Shown in pieces: positions 33,853 to 43,320 of a stretch of 64,000 nt of DNA (positions are counted from its first letter, which is position 1; each line of letters starts with the position of its first letter). Location: NCBI GenBank assembly GCA_964473525.1, contig CAYYPK010000029.1, positions 16,246 to 80,245 on the forward strand, given 5' to 3'. The notes below the pieces were generated by a model. It saw nothing but the letters and a program-made list of their open reading frames with translations, was not told the DNA's origin and did not search any database. The DNA is from GCA-2687025 sp964473525. GTDB taxonomy: Bacteria > Poribacteria > WGA-4E > GCA-2687025. Both the position numbers and the translations under genes were made by a program.

Positions 33853-35712
33853 ATGACGAAGCGCGCGTTCATTCTCGGCGCCGTGCTGTCGCTCGGCATC
33901 GGGGCGCTGCTCCCCGTGACCGAGTTCCTAATCCAGGGCACCCGTCTGGGGCTCAGTTCCGCGACTCCCGCCGCGTTCTTCCTCCTGTTCGCTATCGTCG
34001 TCGGACCACAGATTGCCCTGAGGCGTCTCAAGCCTCGGTGGGCTCTGACGCGCGCGGAACTCCTCGTCGCCTTCTCGATGATGATGGTGGCGACGGTCAT
34101 CCCTACACGCGGCTTCGGCGGCCCGTTCTTCAGCATGACGACCGGCGCGACGTACTACGCCACCGACGAGAACGAGTGGGATCTGCGCATACGCCCGCGC
34201 CTCCCGCCGTCGGCGACCCCTCTCGACCGAAGCGCCGTGCGACTCATGTACGAGGGCTTCGAACGCAACCCCGTCCCATGGGAGGCGTGGTCGAGACCGC
34301 TGACCTGGTGGGCGCTGTTCGTGTTGGCGATGGCGGTCGCCGTGGTGGCTGCGGTGCACCTGCTGCGCCGCACGTGGGTGGAGCAGGAGCGACTCATCTT
34401 CCCCATAGCGCAGGTAGCGCTTGCCCTTGTGGAGGAGGACAGGGACAGGGCCGGCCCGCCCATCCTCCGCGCTCCTCTCTTTTGGATAGGCTTCCTCCTC
34501 CCCGTCCTGCTCGAAAGCCTGAACGCCCTCAACCGCTACTTCCCTGAGATTCCCCGGTTTGAGCCTCGTTGGGTTATCCGTCATTCGATTCCTTACGTAA
34601 CGCAGCCGGTGGTCCGCCTGAACTTCCTCATGGTGGGCTTCGCCTACTTCATCGAGTCGCAACTCGCGTTCAGCCTGTGGGCATTCTTCCTTCTGTCGCT
34701 TCCGGCGCAGTGGGTCTACGGACGTCTCTTCCAGGGCCACGCGGAAACGCTGGGGCCATGGACCGGCAGCGGCCCCGCCGGCGCGATCATGGCGCATCAG
34801 CAGATGGGAGCCATGCTTGTACTCGTGGCTGGCATGGTCTGGCTAGCGCGCCGCGCGATCCCCCGCGAGCGCCGACAACTGATCCTCTTCGCGGTAGGCG
34901 CGGCCGCGATGAGCGTGATGGTTACGCTAACGGGCGTGCCCGCGTGGGTATCGCCGCTCGTCGTGGGGTCGGCGTTCATTATCTGGCTGTCGTTGACGCG
35001 GCTCATGGCGCAGGCGGGCATCGCGACGATGGTGCCTGCGATCGTGCCGTTGGGCTTCATCGTGTCGGCGGTTGGCGTCACACGGCTCGGCCCAGCCGGT
35101 ATCGTCGGCATGGGATTGACGCTCGTCTGGGTAGGGGATCTGCTGACGTACCTCATGGCTCCAGCGGCCAACGGCGTGTACCTCCACCACCGGGCGAACG
35201 TGCGACGTGGGTCGGGGTCCGCGTCGATGGTCGTCGCCGTGATGCTGAGCCTGGCCGGGTGCTACGTTGTGACGCTCTACCTCACGGGCACGTACGGCGG
35301 TCTCAACCTACATCCGCAGTACTTCCAGACGTTCCCGGCGCTCCCGTGGAAGTTCGTAGAGTCGAAGCTGCAAACGCCTGCGGGCGCGTCGCTGTGGGGA
35401 TATGCCTGGACAGGCGTGGGGGCGTTGGCGATGCTGGCGCTGACCGTCGCGCACCGCGCGTTCGCGTGGTGGCCGTTGCATCCCCTGGGGTATCTGGCGC
35501 AGGGCGGGTGGATCGTGAACCAGCTTTGGTTCTCGTTCTTCATCGCGTGGGCGGCCAAGCTGTCCGTGCTTCGGCTGTCGGGCGCGCGTGGATACGCCAC
35601 CGGCCGCCGGTTCTTCATTGGGGTCATCGTTGGGATGCTCGTCGTGGGCGGGCTGTGGCTCGCGGTGGATGCGTTGACGGGGATGCAGGGCAACCGCATT
35701 CGCATCTACTGA
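33853..35712 (+). CDS. DUF6785/DUF6784-type multi-pass membrane protein (OPT-like)
   Basis: 619 residues with about 14 hydrophobic segments. FPIAQVALALVEED and MAQAGIATMVPAIVPLGF mark the two halves. RANVRRGSGSAS and HRAFAWWPLHPLGYLAQGGW are motifs I associate with the DUF6785/DUF6784 pair, which has an oligopeptide-transporter-like topology and is common in Planctomycetes and Poribacteria. No enzymatic motif is seen. It is divergent from the hydroxyacid dehydrogenase, with about 107 bp between starts, so the two may be co-regulated. Its transport substrate is unknown; a short peptide or polyol is conceivable. Confidence 0.75.
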   Translation: MTKRAFILGAVLSLGIGALLPVTEFLIQGTRLGLSSATPAAFFLLFAIVVGPQIALRRLKPRWALTRAELLVAFSMMMVATVIPTRGFGGPFFSMTTGATYYATDENEWDLRIRPRLPPSATPLDRSAVRLMYEGFERNPVPWEAWSRPLTWWALFVLAMAVAVVAAVHLLRRTWVEQERLIFPIAQVALALVEEDRDRAGPPILRAPLFWIGFLLPVLLESLNALNRYFPEIPRFEPRWVIRHSIPYVTQPVVRLNFLMVGFAYFIESQLAFSLWAFFLLSLPAQWVYGRLFQGHAETLGPWTGSGPAGAIMAHQQMGAMLVLVAGMVWLARRAIPRERRQLILFAVGAAAMSVMVTLTGVPAWVSPLVVGSAFIIWLSLTRLMAQAGIATMVPAIVPLGFIVSAVGVTRLGPAGIVGMGLTLVWVGDLLTYLMAPAANGVYLHHRANVRRGSGSASMVVAVMLSLAGCYVVTLYLTGTYGGLNLHPQYFQTFPALPWKFVESKLQTPAGASLWGYAWTGVGALAMLALTVAHRAFAWWPLHPLGYLAQGGWIVNQLWFSFFIAWAAKLSVLRLSGARGYATGRRFFIGVIVGMLVVGGLWLAVDALTGMQGNRIRIY

Positions 35713-35716
35713 CACG

Positions 35717-36559
35717 CTACGGCGCCAGGAGGCGCGCGAGTGAATCCGCGCGGTGGGCGTCGCGCCGTAGGTCCACTGCCTCGCGAGCGAACATCCAGAG
35801 ACGGACGCGCTCGTGATCTACCTCCAAGAGGTCGGCGAACCGGCGGATCGTGCCGTGGGGATCGGCGCGCATCCTCTCGCCACAGTTGAAGAGGTGCTGT
35901 GTGGCGTCGTACGCGGTGTCGCCGAAGAAGGGCTTGGGGTCTATCGCGAGCCACGGCTCACGCCGAGCGCTCAGGACATTCCCCGCGTGTAGGTCGGTCG
36001 CCAGCAGGGCTTCGTGAGGAGCGTTGGTTGGCAGTTCAGCGAAGAGGCCGAGACCTTCCCGCGTCAGACCCAGATCGCCCCAGTGGTCGGCATCTTCCAA
36101 CGCCTCCGCGCTCCACGCGGCGGTCATCTCCGACAGCGGCCTGAAGGAATGTGCGTCGGGAGGCATGCGCCACAGGCGGGGCAGCAGCCCGGCGATCACC
36201 CGGTCCTGTTCGTCCTCCGGCCTATCGCTTAGCGGCTCCCCCGGGTCGCACCGCTCGAGGAGCATCGCGCCTGATGCCGCGTTGTGCCGCAGCAAGCGAG
36301 CCGCCGCCGCGCCTGCCCAGAACCGCAGGGCGTGCGCCTCGTCGCGCGCTTCCATGTGGGGCATTCCGAGCTTCAGGACGGCTGGCGTCCCATCTCGCGT
36401 GACGCATGGCGCGACCCACGAGCAACTGGCGTCCTTGTAAGGTCGGCCGATGTCGAGGGACCATCGAGCGGCGAGGTCGGCGACAGACCGAGGCAGCGCC
36501 GCGAACCACGCCCTGGTGTCGTCTGAATGATCGCACGTCTCGGCGAGCCGCGGCGGCAT
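35717..36559 (-). CDS. APH(6)/hydroxyurea-type antibiotic kinase-like protein
   Basis: About 280 residues from ATG 36559; an in-frame ATG at 36628 is possible. It belongs to the aminoglycoside/hydroxyurea kinase group: LLATDLHAGNVLSARREPWL holds the catalytic D-x-x-x-x-N, and LAIDPKPFFGDTAYDATQHL holds the metal-binding DPK. AVLKLGMPHMEARDEAHALR supplies the ATP-binding lysine and glutamate. Members phosphorylate streptomycin or related compounds, but many chromosomal copies have unknown substrates, so resistance should not be assumed. It is divergent from a second APH-like gene, 112 bp between starts. Confidence 0.75.
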   Translation of the reverse strand: MPPRLAETCDHSDDTRAWFAALPRSVADLAARWSLDIGRPYKDASCSWVAPCVTRDGTPAVLKLGMPHMEARDEAHALRFWAGAAAARLLRHNAASGAMLLERCDPGEPLSDRPEDEQDRVIAGLLPRLWRMPPDAHSFRPLSEMTAAWSAEALEDADHWGDLGLTREGLGLFAELPTNAPHEALLATDLHAGNVLSARREPWLAIDPKPFFGDTAYDATQHLFNCGERMRADPHGTIRRFADLLEVDHERVRLWMFAREAVDLRRDAHRADSLARLLAP

Positions 36560-36671
36560 GGTCAGTTGAGGCACGGCGCAGATCCTGGTGGACGCCGGAC
36601 GCACGGCACGGCTGCGGGGCGCCAGCACGACCTCTACACACTACGAACCATCTGCACCGGAGGCCGACGGG

Positions 36672-37544
36672 ATGGACTGGGGCGCCGTGGCAGCGAAGAT
36701 CATGGGCTCCGCCGCGAGCGACGCGCGCCTAGTATACGATGGGAACAGCGTCGTCTACGAGACCGACGACGGCCGCGTGGTGAAGGTCTACCGCCGGGAC
36801 GCGAGGCGGCAGCATAGCACGGAGCTGGCCGTCCTCAGTCTGCTGAAGGAAGCCGGCGCTCCCTTCCCGGCAGTGCTGGAGGCGGGCATGTTCGAGGGCG
36901 CGCACCCTTACCTCGTCATGGCCAGGCTACCGGGCCAGCCACTCAGAGGCGTCTGGGACGAGGCGCCGACCGACGACAGGAAGCGCATAGGCCGTCATCT
37001 GGGCAGGGCGTTCTGCGTCCTACACGGGCTACCCACCGAAGCGGCCAGCGCCGTTCCCGTGGCCCGTTACCATACGGAACCGCTCACGGACATGATCCAT
37101 AGCCTCGTGGAGGCGCCCAACGCCGTGCGACAACAGCTGATTGCTGCGCTGCAGCGCATCGCCGGAGACGACGCGCCCGCCCAGCGAGTCGTGTGCGAAG
37201 CGGACATGGCGGCGGACCATGTCCTTGTGCAGAGCGTCGGAGATAAGTGGCGCCTTTCTGGTCTGGTCGACTTTGCCGATGCGCTGCTGGGATCGCCCGA
37301 GTGGGACATCGCCGCGATCTGGTTCTGGACGCTGAACGAGGACATGGACGCCATGCTCGCTTTTCTGGAAGCGTACGACCGTGCGGGCGCCCTGCCTGTC
37401 GACATCGGTGTACGCTGTCTGCTTGCGGGGCTGGAAATCGAGGGCGCCTGGTGGCTCGAAGAGCATCTCCACCGCAGTCCGAAGCCAGCGACGCTCGATG
37501 ACCTGCAGCGGCAGACCATGCCGTTCCTCGATCACCTGTCGTAG
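36672..37544 (+). CDS. Aminoglycoside phosphotransferase (APH)-family protein
   Basis: 290 residues from ATG 36672, with GGAGG 7-8 nt upstream. The N-lobe has NSVVYETDDGRVVKVYRRDA with the ATP-binding lysine. PYLVMARLPGQPLRG is the hinge. The catalytic loop reads VVCEADMAADHVLV: the Asp is kept, but the family His of HGD is Glu and the usual Asn is His, a variant also seen in some hygromycin-kinase-like members. The metal site is LVDFADALLGSPEWDI. The substrate is unknown; many environmental homologues act on sugars or metabolites. Confidence 0.7.
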   Translation: MDWGAVAAKIMGSAASDARLVYDGNSVVYETDDGRVVKVYRRDARRQHSTELAVLSLLKEAGAPFPAVLEAGMFEGAHPYLVMARLPGQPLRGVWDEAPTDDRKRIGRHLGRAFCVLHGLPTEAASAVPVARYHTEPLTDMIHSLVEAPNAVRQQLIAALQRIAGDDAPAQRVVCEADMAADHVLVQSVGDKWRLSGLVDFADALLGSPEWDIAAIWFWTLNEDMDAMLAFLEAYDRAGALPVDIGVRCLLAGLEIEGAWWLEEHLHRSPKPATLDDLQRQTMPFLDHLS

Positions 37545-37670
37545 TCGGCCGCCGATGCATGAAATGAGCGATCTACCTGATCGGCGTCCGCTGTCACCTT
37601 CCACAAGTCGTCTTACCGTGTTAAACGTCCTCCATCGCCGTCGCGCATCGCAAGCAACGAACGGACCAGC

Positions 37671-38810
37671 ATGAAGATCACCAAGGTCGAGACCGTCAGG
37701 AACCGCGAGCCCATCCCGTTGCCGGAGCCGTGGCTGCCCGCATGGAGCGCCCCTGGTGGTAGGCACGCGACGTCGTTTGCGTTCTCGTTCCACCGCGTCT
37801 ACACGGACGAGGGCATCGTCGGCATCGGCCCAGACACGGGCGGATCGGCTCGCATGCTCCTGGGCGTCGATCCCTTCACGGTCGGCGAGTTCTGGGACCA
37901 GCACATGAGCGGCCGCCGACCCAACATGTCTGGTCGACGAGCCGCAGGCTTCGAGATCGCGCTGTGGGACATCGTGGGGAAAGCCGCCGGCATCTCGATC
38001 TCCCCCATGCTCGGACGCCGACGCGACCGCATTCCCGTGTACGCCGCCACGAGCCGGTTGCTGGAGACCGAACAGCATGTGCGGCAGGTGACGGAACTCG
38101 CCGCCCTCGGCTACAAGGCGGTCAAGCTGCGGCTGCACCGGCAGAACCCATGGGACGATGTCGCCGTCGTCGAGGCGGTGCGCGAAGCTGTCGGCGACGA
38201 ATTGCTTCTGCTCGTCGACGCCAACCAGAACAACAACTCGCCGGGCTATGAGTTCTGGGACCATCAGACGGCGGTGCGGATCGCGCGCGAACTCGACCAA
38301 CTGCGCGTGTACTTCCTGGAGGAGCCGCTGCCCCGCGCGGACATCCGCGGGCTAGCGGAGATCGCTGCCGAGGTGGACATGTTCGTGGCGGGCGGCGAGC
38401 ACACGCCGACGCCGTACGACTTCCGCGAACACCTCGCGCAGGGCGCCTACGACGTTCTGCAACCAGACGTCACGCTGATGGGCAACATGGGCATCATTGG
38501 CTTGCGGAAGGTCGCCGACATGGCGGACGCCTCGCACAAGCTCGTCATCCCGCACGTCACGGGCGGCGGGACGTTCTCCTTCTACATGGCGGCAACGCTC
38601 CACGCGATGGCGACGGTGGACAACTGCCCCATGATCGAATTCCCCTGCGACCCGCCCGTCCTGACGCCTGAGACGCTCCAGACGACCGTCGCCGAACCGC
38701 TGCTACCGGACGCGGACGGACGCGTGGCCGTGCCTGACGGCCCCGGTCTGGGAATCGAACTCAACGAGGAGCTCATGGCGTCCGGTGTAGTGATCGAAGC
38801 CGCGGAGTGA
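37671..38810 (+). CDS. Enolase-superfamily sugar-acid dehydratase, mandelate racemase family (I)
   Basis: 379 residues. The capping domain is followed by the (beta/alpha)7 barrel. Ligands and catalytic residues are in order: Lys152 in AVKLRLH, Asp183 in LLVDANQ, Glu217 in FLEEPLP, Glu243 in GGEHTP and the barrel-end His295 in IPHVTGGG. A Mg2+-dependent abstraction of an alpha proton from a carboxylate is the shared chemistry. His in the last strand suits dehydratase or racemase activity on an aldonic acid. It lies 66 bp upstream of a second family member on the same strand, suggesting a pathway for an uncommon sugar acid. Confidence 0.88.
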   Translation: MKITKVETVRNREPIPLPEPWLPAWSAPGGRHATSFAFSFHRVYTDEGIVGIGPDTGGSARMLLGVDPFTVGEFWDQHMSGRRPNMSGRRAAGFEIALWDIVGKAAGISISPMLGRRRDRIPVYAATSRLLETEQHVRQVTELAALGYKAVKLRLHRQNPWDDVAVVEAVREAVGDELLLLVDANQNNNSPGYEFWDHQTAVRIARELDQLRVYFLEEPLPRADIRGLAEIAAEVDMFVAGGEHTPTPYDFREHLAQGAYDVLQPDVTLMGNMGIIGLRKVADMADASHKLVIPHVTGGGTFSFYMAATLHAMATVDNCPMIEFPCDPPVLTPETLQTTVAEPLLPDADGRVAVPDGPGLGIELNEELMASGVVIEAAE

Positions 38811-38876
38811 GACGCGCCTAGGGCGCCTGCGGCGGCACGAAGATCACGCCGCCCGCACAACGCGATGGGAGCCGAT

Positions 38877-40037
38877 ATGCGCATCACAGACGTTGAGGTT
38901 ACGCCACCGCTCGGCCCCGAGAACCGTAACTGGACGCTCATGCGCGTCCACACGGACGAGGGCATCACCGGCTTAGGGGAGTGCCGCAGGGGCGCGTCCA
39001 GCGAGAACCTGCGCCGGATGCTCGTTGGGCGCGACCCAACGAACATCAACCAGTTGCACCATGACCATCTGTGGCAGATGCAGGGCGCCGGCGCGGGTAT
39101 CGAGATCGCGCTCTGGGACATCAAGGGCAAAGCGTGCGACCAGCCGATGCATGCGCTGCTGGGAGGCAAGCTCCGCGACCGGGTGCGGATGTACTGCGAC
39201 TGCCACGCGGGCGCCTTCTGGACGCCAGAGGAGTACGCCCGTCGGTGGCGCGAGGTGCGCGCGACAGGCGATCTGGACGCTGTCTACGAGCCCGCCGCCT
39301 TCGTGGCGCAGGCGAAGCGAGTCGTCGCGGAGGGCTTCGACGCCATCAAGTTCGACGTGGATGTCGCGAATCCGTGGAAGAAGGACGTCTACGATCGTTC
39401 CATCAGCCGCCGTGAGCACGAGCACATCGTTACGATCATCGCGCACCTTCGGGATGCCATCGGGCCGTATATCGACCTGGCCGTCGATCTACACGGTTCC
39501 TTCAACGCTCCCGACGCGCTCCGCATCTGCAAGGACGTGGAGCATCTCGACCTGCTGTGGCTCGAAGACCCCGTCCGGTGGGAGTGGGGGAACGTGGACG
39601 CTCTCGCGAAGATTTGCATGCAGACAGAGACGCCCATCTGCACTGGCGAGATACTGTACGGGGCGAAGCTACACCGTGACTTGATCGAGAAGCAGGCGTG
39701 CGACCTGTTGGAGCCGGACATCCCTTGGAGCGGAGGAGCCATCGAAACGCGAAGGATTGCTGAACTCGCCGAGATGCACCACATGTCCATCGCTCCGCAC
39801 AACATGGCAAGCGCGATAACCGCGGTCGCGGCGGCGCACATCTGCTCGACGATTCCGAACTTCCTCGCGCTGGAATATCACTCGGGCAACATTCCGCTGT
39901 GGAGCGCCATGCTGGACTACAAGAACCCGATACAGGACGGCTACATGACGGTCCCGGACGGGCCTGGCTTGGGGGTCGAACTGGACGAGGACGTAATCGC
40001 CCGCCACGTACCGGACGGCGCCCCGCTGTGGTCATAG
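38877..40037 (+). CDS. Enolase-superfamily sugar-acid dehydratase, galactonate-dehydratase-like (II)
   Basis: 386 residues from ATG 38877, preferred over 38865 because GGGAG lies 5-6 nt upstream. Asp204 and His206 are in VDLHGSF, the DxH arrangement of galactonate/mannonate dehydratases. Glu230-Asp231 are in WLEDPVRW, Glu258 in CTGEIL and His308 in IAPHNM. The capping-domain segment MRMYCDCHAGAFW, here VRMYCDCHAGAFW, contributes substrate-binding residues. It probably dehydrates a second stereoisomer of the sugar acid handled by the gene just upstream. No kinase or aldolase of the same pathway is in the window. Confidence 0.88.
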   Translation: MRITDVEVTPPLGPENRNWTLMRVHTDEGITGLGECRRGASSENLRRMLVGRDPTNINQLHHDHLWQMQGAGAGIEIALWDIKGKACDQPMHALLGGKLRDRVRMYCDCHAGAFWTPEEYARRWREVRATGDLDAVYEPAAFVAQAKRVVAEGFDAIKFDVDVANPWKKDVYDRSISRREHEHIVTIIAHLRDAIGPYIDLAVDLHGSFNAPDALRICKDVEHLDLLWLEDPVRWEWGNVDALAKICMQTETPICTGEILYGAKLHRDLIEKQACDLLEPDIPWSGGAIETRRIAELAEMHHMSIAPHNMASAITAVAAAHICSTIPNFLALEYHSGNIPLWSAMLDYKNPIQDGYMTVPDGPGLGVELDEDVIARHVPDGAPLWS

Positions 40038-40181
40038 CCGACTGCGGTGGCGCTTAGCGGCGACACCTTGATGGGCCGAGAAAGCTTCCAATACGGCAGC
40101 GGTGGCACGGCTGCCGGTACGTCCGGCGGCGATGATGGCACGCTCTTCGCCGCTGCCACGTGCGGCGGGACGTGCTCGTTG

Positions 40182-40910
40182 TCAGTACGTCCGATGGAAC
40201 AGGAGCAGCGCGTAGCTGAACGCCAGGCTAGATGCGGAGTGCTCCAACTCGATCTCTGCTGCGAGGTCGGCAGGGAATTCGTTCCTGACGACCCGTGAGA
40301 ACTCCTCGTAAGACGCGAACCGTAGCTCCACAGTGATCCGCTCAATGTCGAACCCCTGGCTGCGCCAGAACTCCTCAACGGCCGCCTGGTCTCGACGGGG
40401 ATAGGTAGAGCTACGCCCCGTCCACTCGGCAAACGCGCCCTGCGTGTCGTCGTTGTCGATGATGAACGCGGCGCCGCCCGGCCGTAGCACGCGAGCAACC
40501 TCACGGAGACCGGGCTCGCAGCCTGGCCCCCAGAAGTACGCGAATCGCGCGTGGACGACGTCGACGCTGCGATCCGCTAGGAAGATGCGCTCTGCGGAAC
40601 CCGTCATCACGGACACGCCAGCGCGCTGCTCCCGCGTCACGCGCTCCATGGCGAGGCATCGGAGCTGGTCATCAGGCTCGACGGCGAACACGTGCCGGGC
40701 GCGCTCCGCGAATATGGGCGCGAAGAAACCCGTGCCGGCGCCCAGGTCGAGGACGAGTCGATCGTCCCAGGGCGCTATGTCCCACATCGCGGCGGTCAGG
40801 CGCCCGTCGGGATCGGTCGCGCGGTTTAGCAGCTCGTATGCCTCAGGGTCAGTCTGTATCCCCGGCGCCCCGTGCACGCCGGGCAGCCACCCTCCGTCCG
40901 CACGCTGCAT
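40182..40910 (-). CDS. Class I SAM-dependent methyltransferase
   Basis: 242 residues from ATG 40910 with GGAGG 7 nt upstream; an in-frame ATG at 40961 lacks it. Motif I VLDLGAGTGFFAPIFAERAR is clear, the acidic end of strand 2 is in VFAVEPDDQL, and SVDVVHARFAYFWGPG and LRPGGAAFIIDNDD form the later strands. It resembles UbiE/Methyltransf_11 small-molecule methyltransferases. The substrate is not inferable. Upstream (5' side on the minus strand) lies the tail-bearing secreted gene at 40968. Confidence 0.8.
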   Translation of the reverse strand: MQRADGGWLPGVHGAPGIQTDPEAYELLNRATDPDGRLTAAMWDIAPWDDRLVLDLGAGTGFFAPIFAERARHVFAVEPDDQLRCLAMERVTREQRAGVSVMTGSAERIFLADRSVDVVHARFAYFWGPGCEPGLREVARVLRPGGAAFIIDNDDTQGAFAEWTGRSSTYPRRDQAAVEEFWRSQGFDIERITVELRFASYEEFSRVVRNEFPADLAAEIELEHSASSLAFSYALLLFHRTY

Positions 40911-40967
40911 CGTGTTTCCTCCCGCTACAGTGTCTGCCACACCGCTCGGGCGGATGCACACGCGGAG

Positions 40968-41798
40968 CTAGCGGACGCCTCGCTTCAGGCGCGCCCAAGA
41001 GACGGCCGCCTTGCCTCGCGCTTCGACACTCAGGCTGCCGACCTCGACGTCGTCATAGGCCATCGGATTCGTGGAGTTGTAGAGAGCGATGGAGCCCTTC
41101 CCGAGCGTGGCGCCGGGAGCGAAGTCTGCGTCCTGCACGGCATCGACGAGCGCGCCGTTCAGGTACATCGTCACCGTGTCGCCAACCGCCTCGACTGTCA
41201 TATTGAACCAGTCCTGCTGCTGGATCTGGTCGACCCCTTTGGGCACGGCTGTTCCACTGATGCCGTCGCCGCCGACGCCAGGGCCACCGGTCTTGTGGAA
41301 CATCGTCCACTCGCCGTCTATCTGCTTGTCGATGCTGTACGTCGTGGCGTTCCCAACGTCCGCCTCCTCCTGCTTGGACCAGACGCGGATGTAGTTCAGC
41401 TCGTCCACGTAGCGGACGAAGAGGCCTGCGTAGTCGTTGTCGAGATGGAACATCTCGCAGGAGACGGAGTAGTCGGTCCAGTTCGGGGCCGTGGGTTCCA
41501 GCGTGAGGGCGTAGGATCCGGCCTGCTCGTCGTTCCCGCCCACGCCGGGTCCGCGAAGCGTGTTCTCCGTATTGCCGAACGCCCCGTCCGGGACGCCGCC
41601 CCCAGGCCCGAGCACCCAGTTGCTGGGATTGCCGTCGGTCCCGTCGTCGTGGATCTCCCAGCGGGCCTCCCAGTCTGCGTTGGAGAAGTCGTCGGTGAGG
41701 AGCGCCGCGCTTGCTACGGAGGCGAGAGCCACCGTGGCGATGAACGTCGCGACATAGGGGAGTGCGGCACGCGCGAAACGAGGCATATCGGTACGCAT
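40968..41798 (-). CDS. Secreted concanavalin-like protein with C-terminal tail
   Basis: 276 residues from ATG 41798, 6 nt after GGAGG; the ATG at 41801 is only 3 nt away from it. Signal peptide YVATFIATVALASVASA. The mature part is a DUF1080/3-keto-disaccharide-hydrolase-like or LamG-like jelly roll: LTDDFSNADWEARWEIHDDG, GLFVRYVDELNYIRVWSKQE, QIQQQDWFNMTVEAVGDTVT, LNGALVDAVQDADFAPG and DDVEVG. The last residues are VEARGKAAVSWARLKRGVR, again the shared tail. It is probably a surface glycan-binding protein. It opens a divergent region shared with the Kdo transferase at 41998. Confidence 0.75.
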   Translation of the reverse strand: MRTDMPRFARAALPYVATFIATVALASVASAALLTDDFSNADWEARWEIHDDGTDGNPSNWVLGPGGGVPDGAFGNTENTLRGPGVGGNDEQAGSYALTLEPTAPNWTDYSVSCEMFHLDNDYAGLFVRYVDELNYIRVWSKQEEADVGNATTYSIDKQIDGEWTMFHKTGGPGVGGDGISGTAVPKGVDQIQQQDWFNMTVEAVGDTVTMYLNGALVDAVQDADFAPGATLGKGSIALYNSTNPMAYDDVEVGSLSVEARGKAAVSWARLKRGVR

Positions 41799-41946
41799 CA
41801 TCGACCTCCATTTCCTCCAGCCGTCGGGTGGGCAGACGCGCCGCTAAGCGGCGAGGCTGGGGTATCCTGCGGTTGAGGATATGCCGCAGTTCGTCCGCGA
41901 GCAAGCCGCCAAACGCGCTGCGGAGGTGGGAGCTCAGCCGGCCGTG

Positions 41947-41952
41947 TATAAT
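41947..41952 (+). promoter_or_regulatory. Candidate -10 box for the Kdo transferase gene
   Basis: TATAAT at 41947-41952, about 46 bp before the start of the Kdo transferase gene, in a high-GC stretch. No TTGACA-like -35 lies 16-18 bp upstream, so this is a partial match only. Confidence 0.35.
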
Positions 41953-41997
41953 CGTCGTGGCGTCGAGAACCCGTGAGCCGACCGCGATGGATGGGCA

Positions 41998-43320
41998 ATG
42001 AGCGAATCCGCATGGCGCGCATTCTACGGTGGCGTGGTCACCCCTCTCATGGCGGTGGGCATGAGGGTCGGCGCCCTCGTGGACGACAAGGCGCGTGACG
42101 TATCCGCCGGACAGCGGCGCGCGGAAGCGGACCTCACGCAGCAGCTTCGCGACCTCGAAGACGTCGCCCCTGATCGCGCCGCGCTGCCCGGTCTCTGGCT
42201 GCACGCTACTTCCGTAGGCGAATTCGAGCAGGCGAAGCCCATCCTGCGTGAGCTCTGGCCGACGCACAGAATCGCCGTGACCTGCTTCTCTCCGTCCGTG
42301 CACGCGGGGATGACGCGGTACCCGCACAAGGATCTGGCGACGTACTTGCCCCTGGACTCACGCCGCAACGTGACGCGGTTCTTCGACCTCATCCGGCCCA
42401 CGGCGCTCCTGTTCTCGAAGTTCGACATATGGCCGAACTGCGTCTGGGAAGCACACCGGCGCGACATCCCCTGCGCGCTCATCGCTGGGACGATGCACGC
42501 GACATCGAAGCGCCTGAGGCCTGGCCTGCGCGGCCTTCTTCGCCACGTACACAACCGAATAGCGTTGCAGTGCGCCGTCGGGGAAGACGACGCCCAACGA
42601 CTGCGACAGCTCTGCGGCCCCGACGCCGAGGTGATCGTCACGGGCGACACTCGCTTCGATCAGGTGTTCGAACGCGCCGAAGGCGCCCCGCCACTCCGGG
42701 CCGAGCTTCCAAAATGGAGCGACTTCTGCGTCGTAGCGGGCAGCACCTATGCTCCCGACGAAGAAGTACTCATCCCCGCGTTCATGGCGCTCCGTGAGCG
42801 CGTGCCGAGCGCCCGACTCGTTCTAGTGCCGCACGAGTCGGAGCCAGCGCGCCTGGCGGACGCTGAGAAGCGAATGGCGAGCGAGGGTCTGCGATCCGCG
42901 CGACTGAGCGCTCTGGATAGCGCCGCCGACCCAGACGATCTCGATGCCGTGCTCATAGATCGCGTTGGGCTGCTTGCAGGCCTCTACACGATGGGGCAGG
43001 CAGCCTTCGTGGGCGGCAGCTTCAACTACCGCGTCCACAACGTCATGGAACCAGCGGTACACGGCTTGCCTGTAGTCTTCGGTCCCCTCATGGACAACGC
43101 CCCGGAGGCGTATGGACTCATGGACGCGGGCGGCGCCCAACGTGTCGAGAGCTCGAGAGAGTTGGCCGACCATCTCATCAAGCTGGCGGAGACGCCCGCG
43201 GTGGCGAGCGCGACGGGCGCCGCGGCGCGAGCGTACGTCCTCGACAATCTGGGGGCGTCACAACGCACGCTGGACGCGCTCCGACGAACCGTCCTGCCGT
43301 CTGTCGGAGGACGCGCGTGA
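41998..43320 (+). CDS. waaA: 3-deoxy-D-manno-octulosonic acid (Kdo) transferase
   Basis: 440 residues of glycosyltransferase family 30. LWLHATSVGEFEQAKPILRE matches the WaaA N-domain with the catalytic glutamate in SVGE. FSKFDIWPNCVWEAHRRDIP and IVTGDTRFDQVFERAE are further family signatures. VVAGSTYAPDEEVLI and FVGGSFNYRVHNVMEPAVHG bind CMP-Kdo. The N-terminal helix (AFYGGVVTPLMAVGMRVGAL) serves as membrane anchor. It adds Kdo to lipid A precursor, implying a lipopolysaccharide outer membrane. Its stop overlaps the GTG of the AAA ATPase by 4 nt. waaA and kdtA are synonymous names for this gene. Confidence 0.93.
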   Translation: MSESAWRAFYGGVVTPLMAVGMRVGALVDDKARDVSAGQRRAEADLTQQLRDLEDVAPDRAALPGLWLHATSVGEFEQAKPILRELWPTHRIAVTCFSPSVHAGMTRYPHKDLATYLPLDSRRNVTRFFDLIRPTALLFSKFDIWPNCVWEAHRRDIPCALIAGTMHATSKRLRPGLRGLLRHVHNRIALQCAVGEDDAQRLRQLCGPDAEVIVTGDTRFDQVFERAEGAPPLRAELPKWSDFCVVAGSTYAPDEEVLIPAFMALRERVPSARLVLVPHESEPARLADAEKRMASEGLRSARLSALDSAADPDDLDAVLIDRVGLLAGLYTMGQAAFVGGSFNYRVHNVMEPAVHGLPVVFGPLMDNAPEAYGLMDAGGAQRVESSRELADHLIKLAETPAVASATGAAARAYVLDNLGASQRTLDALRRTVLPSVGGRA

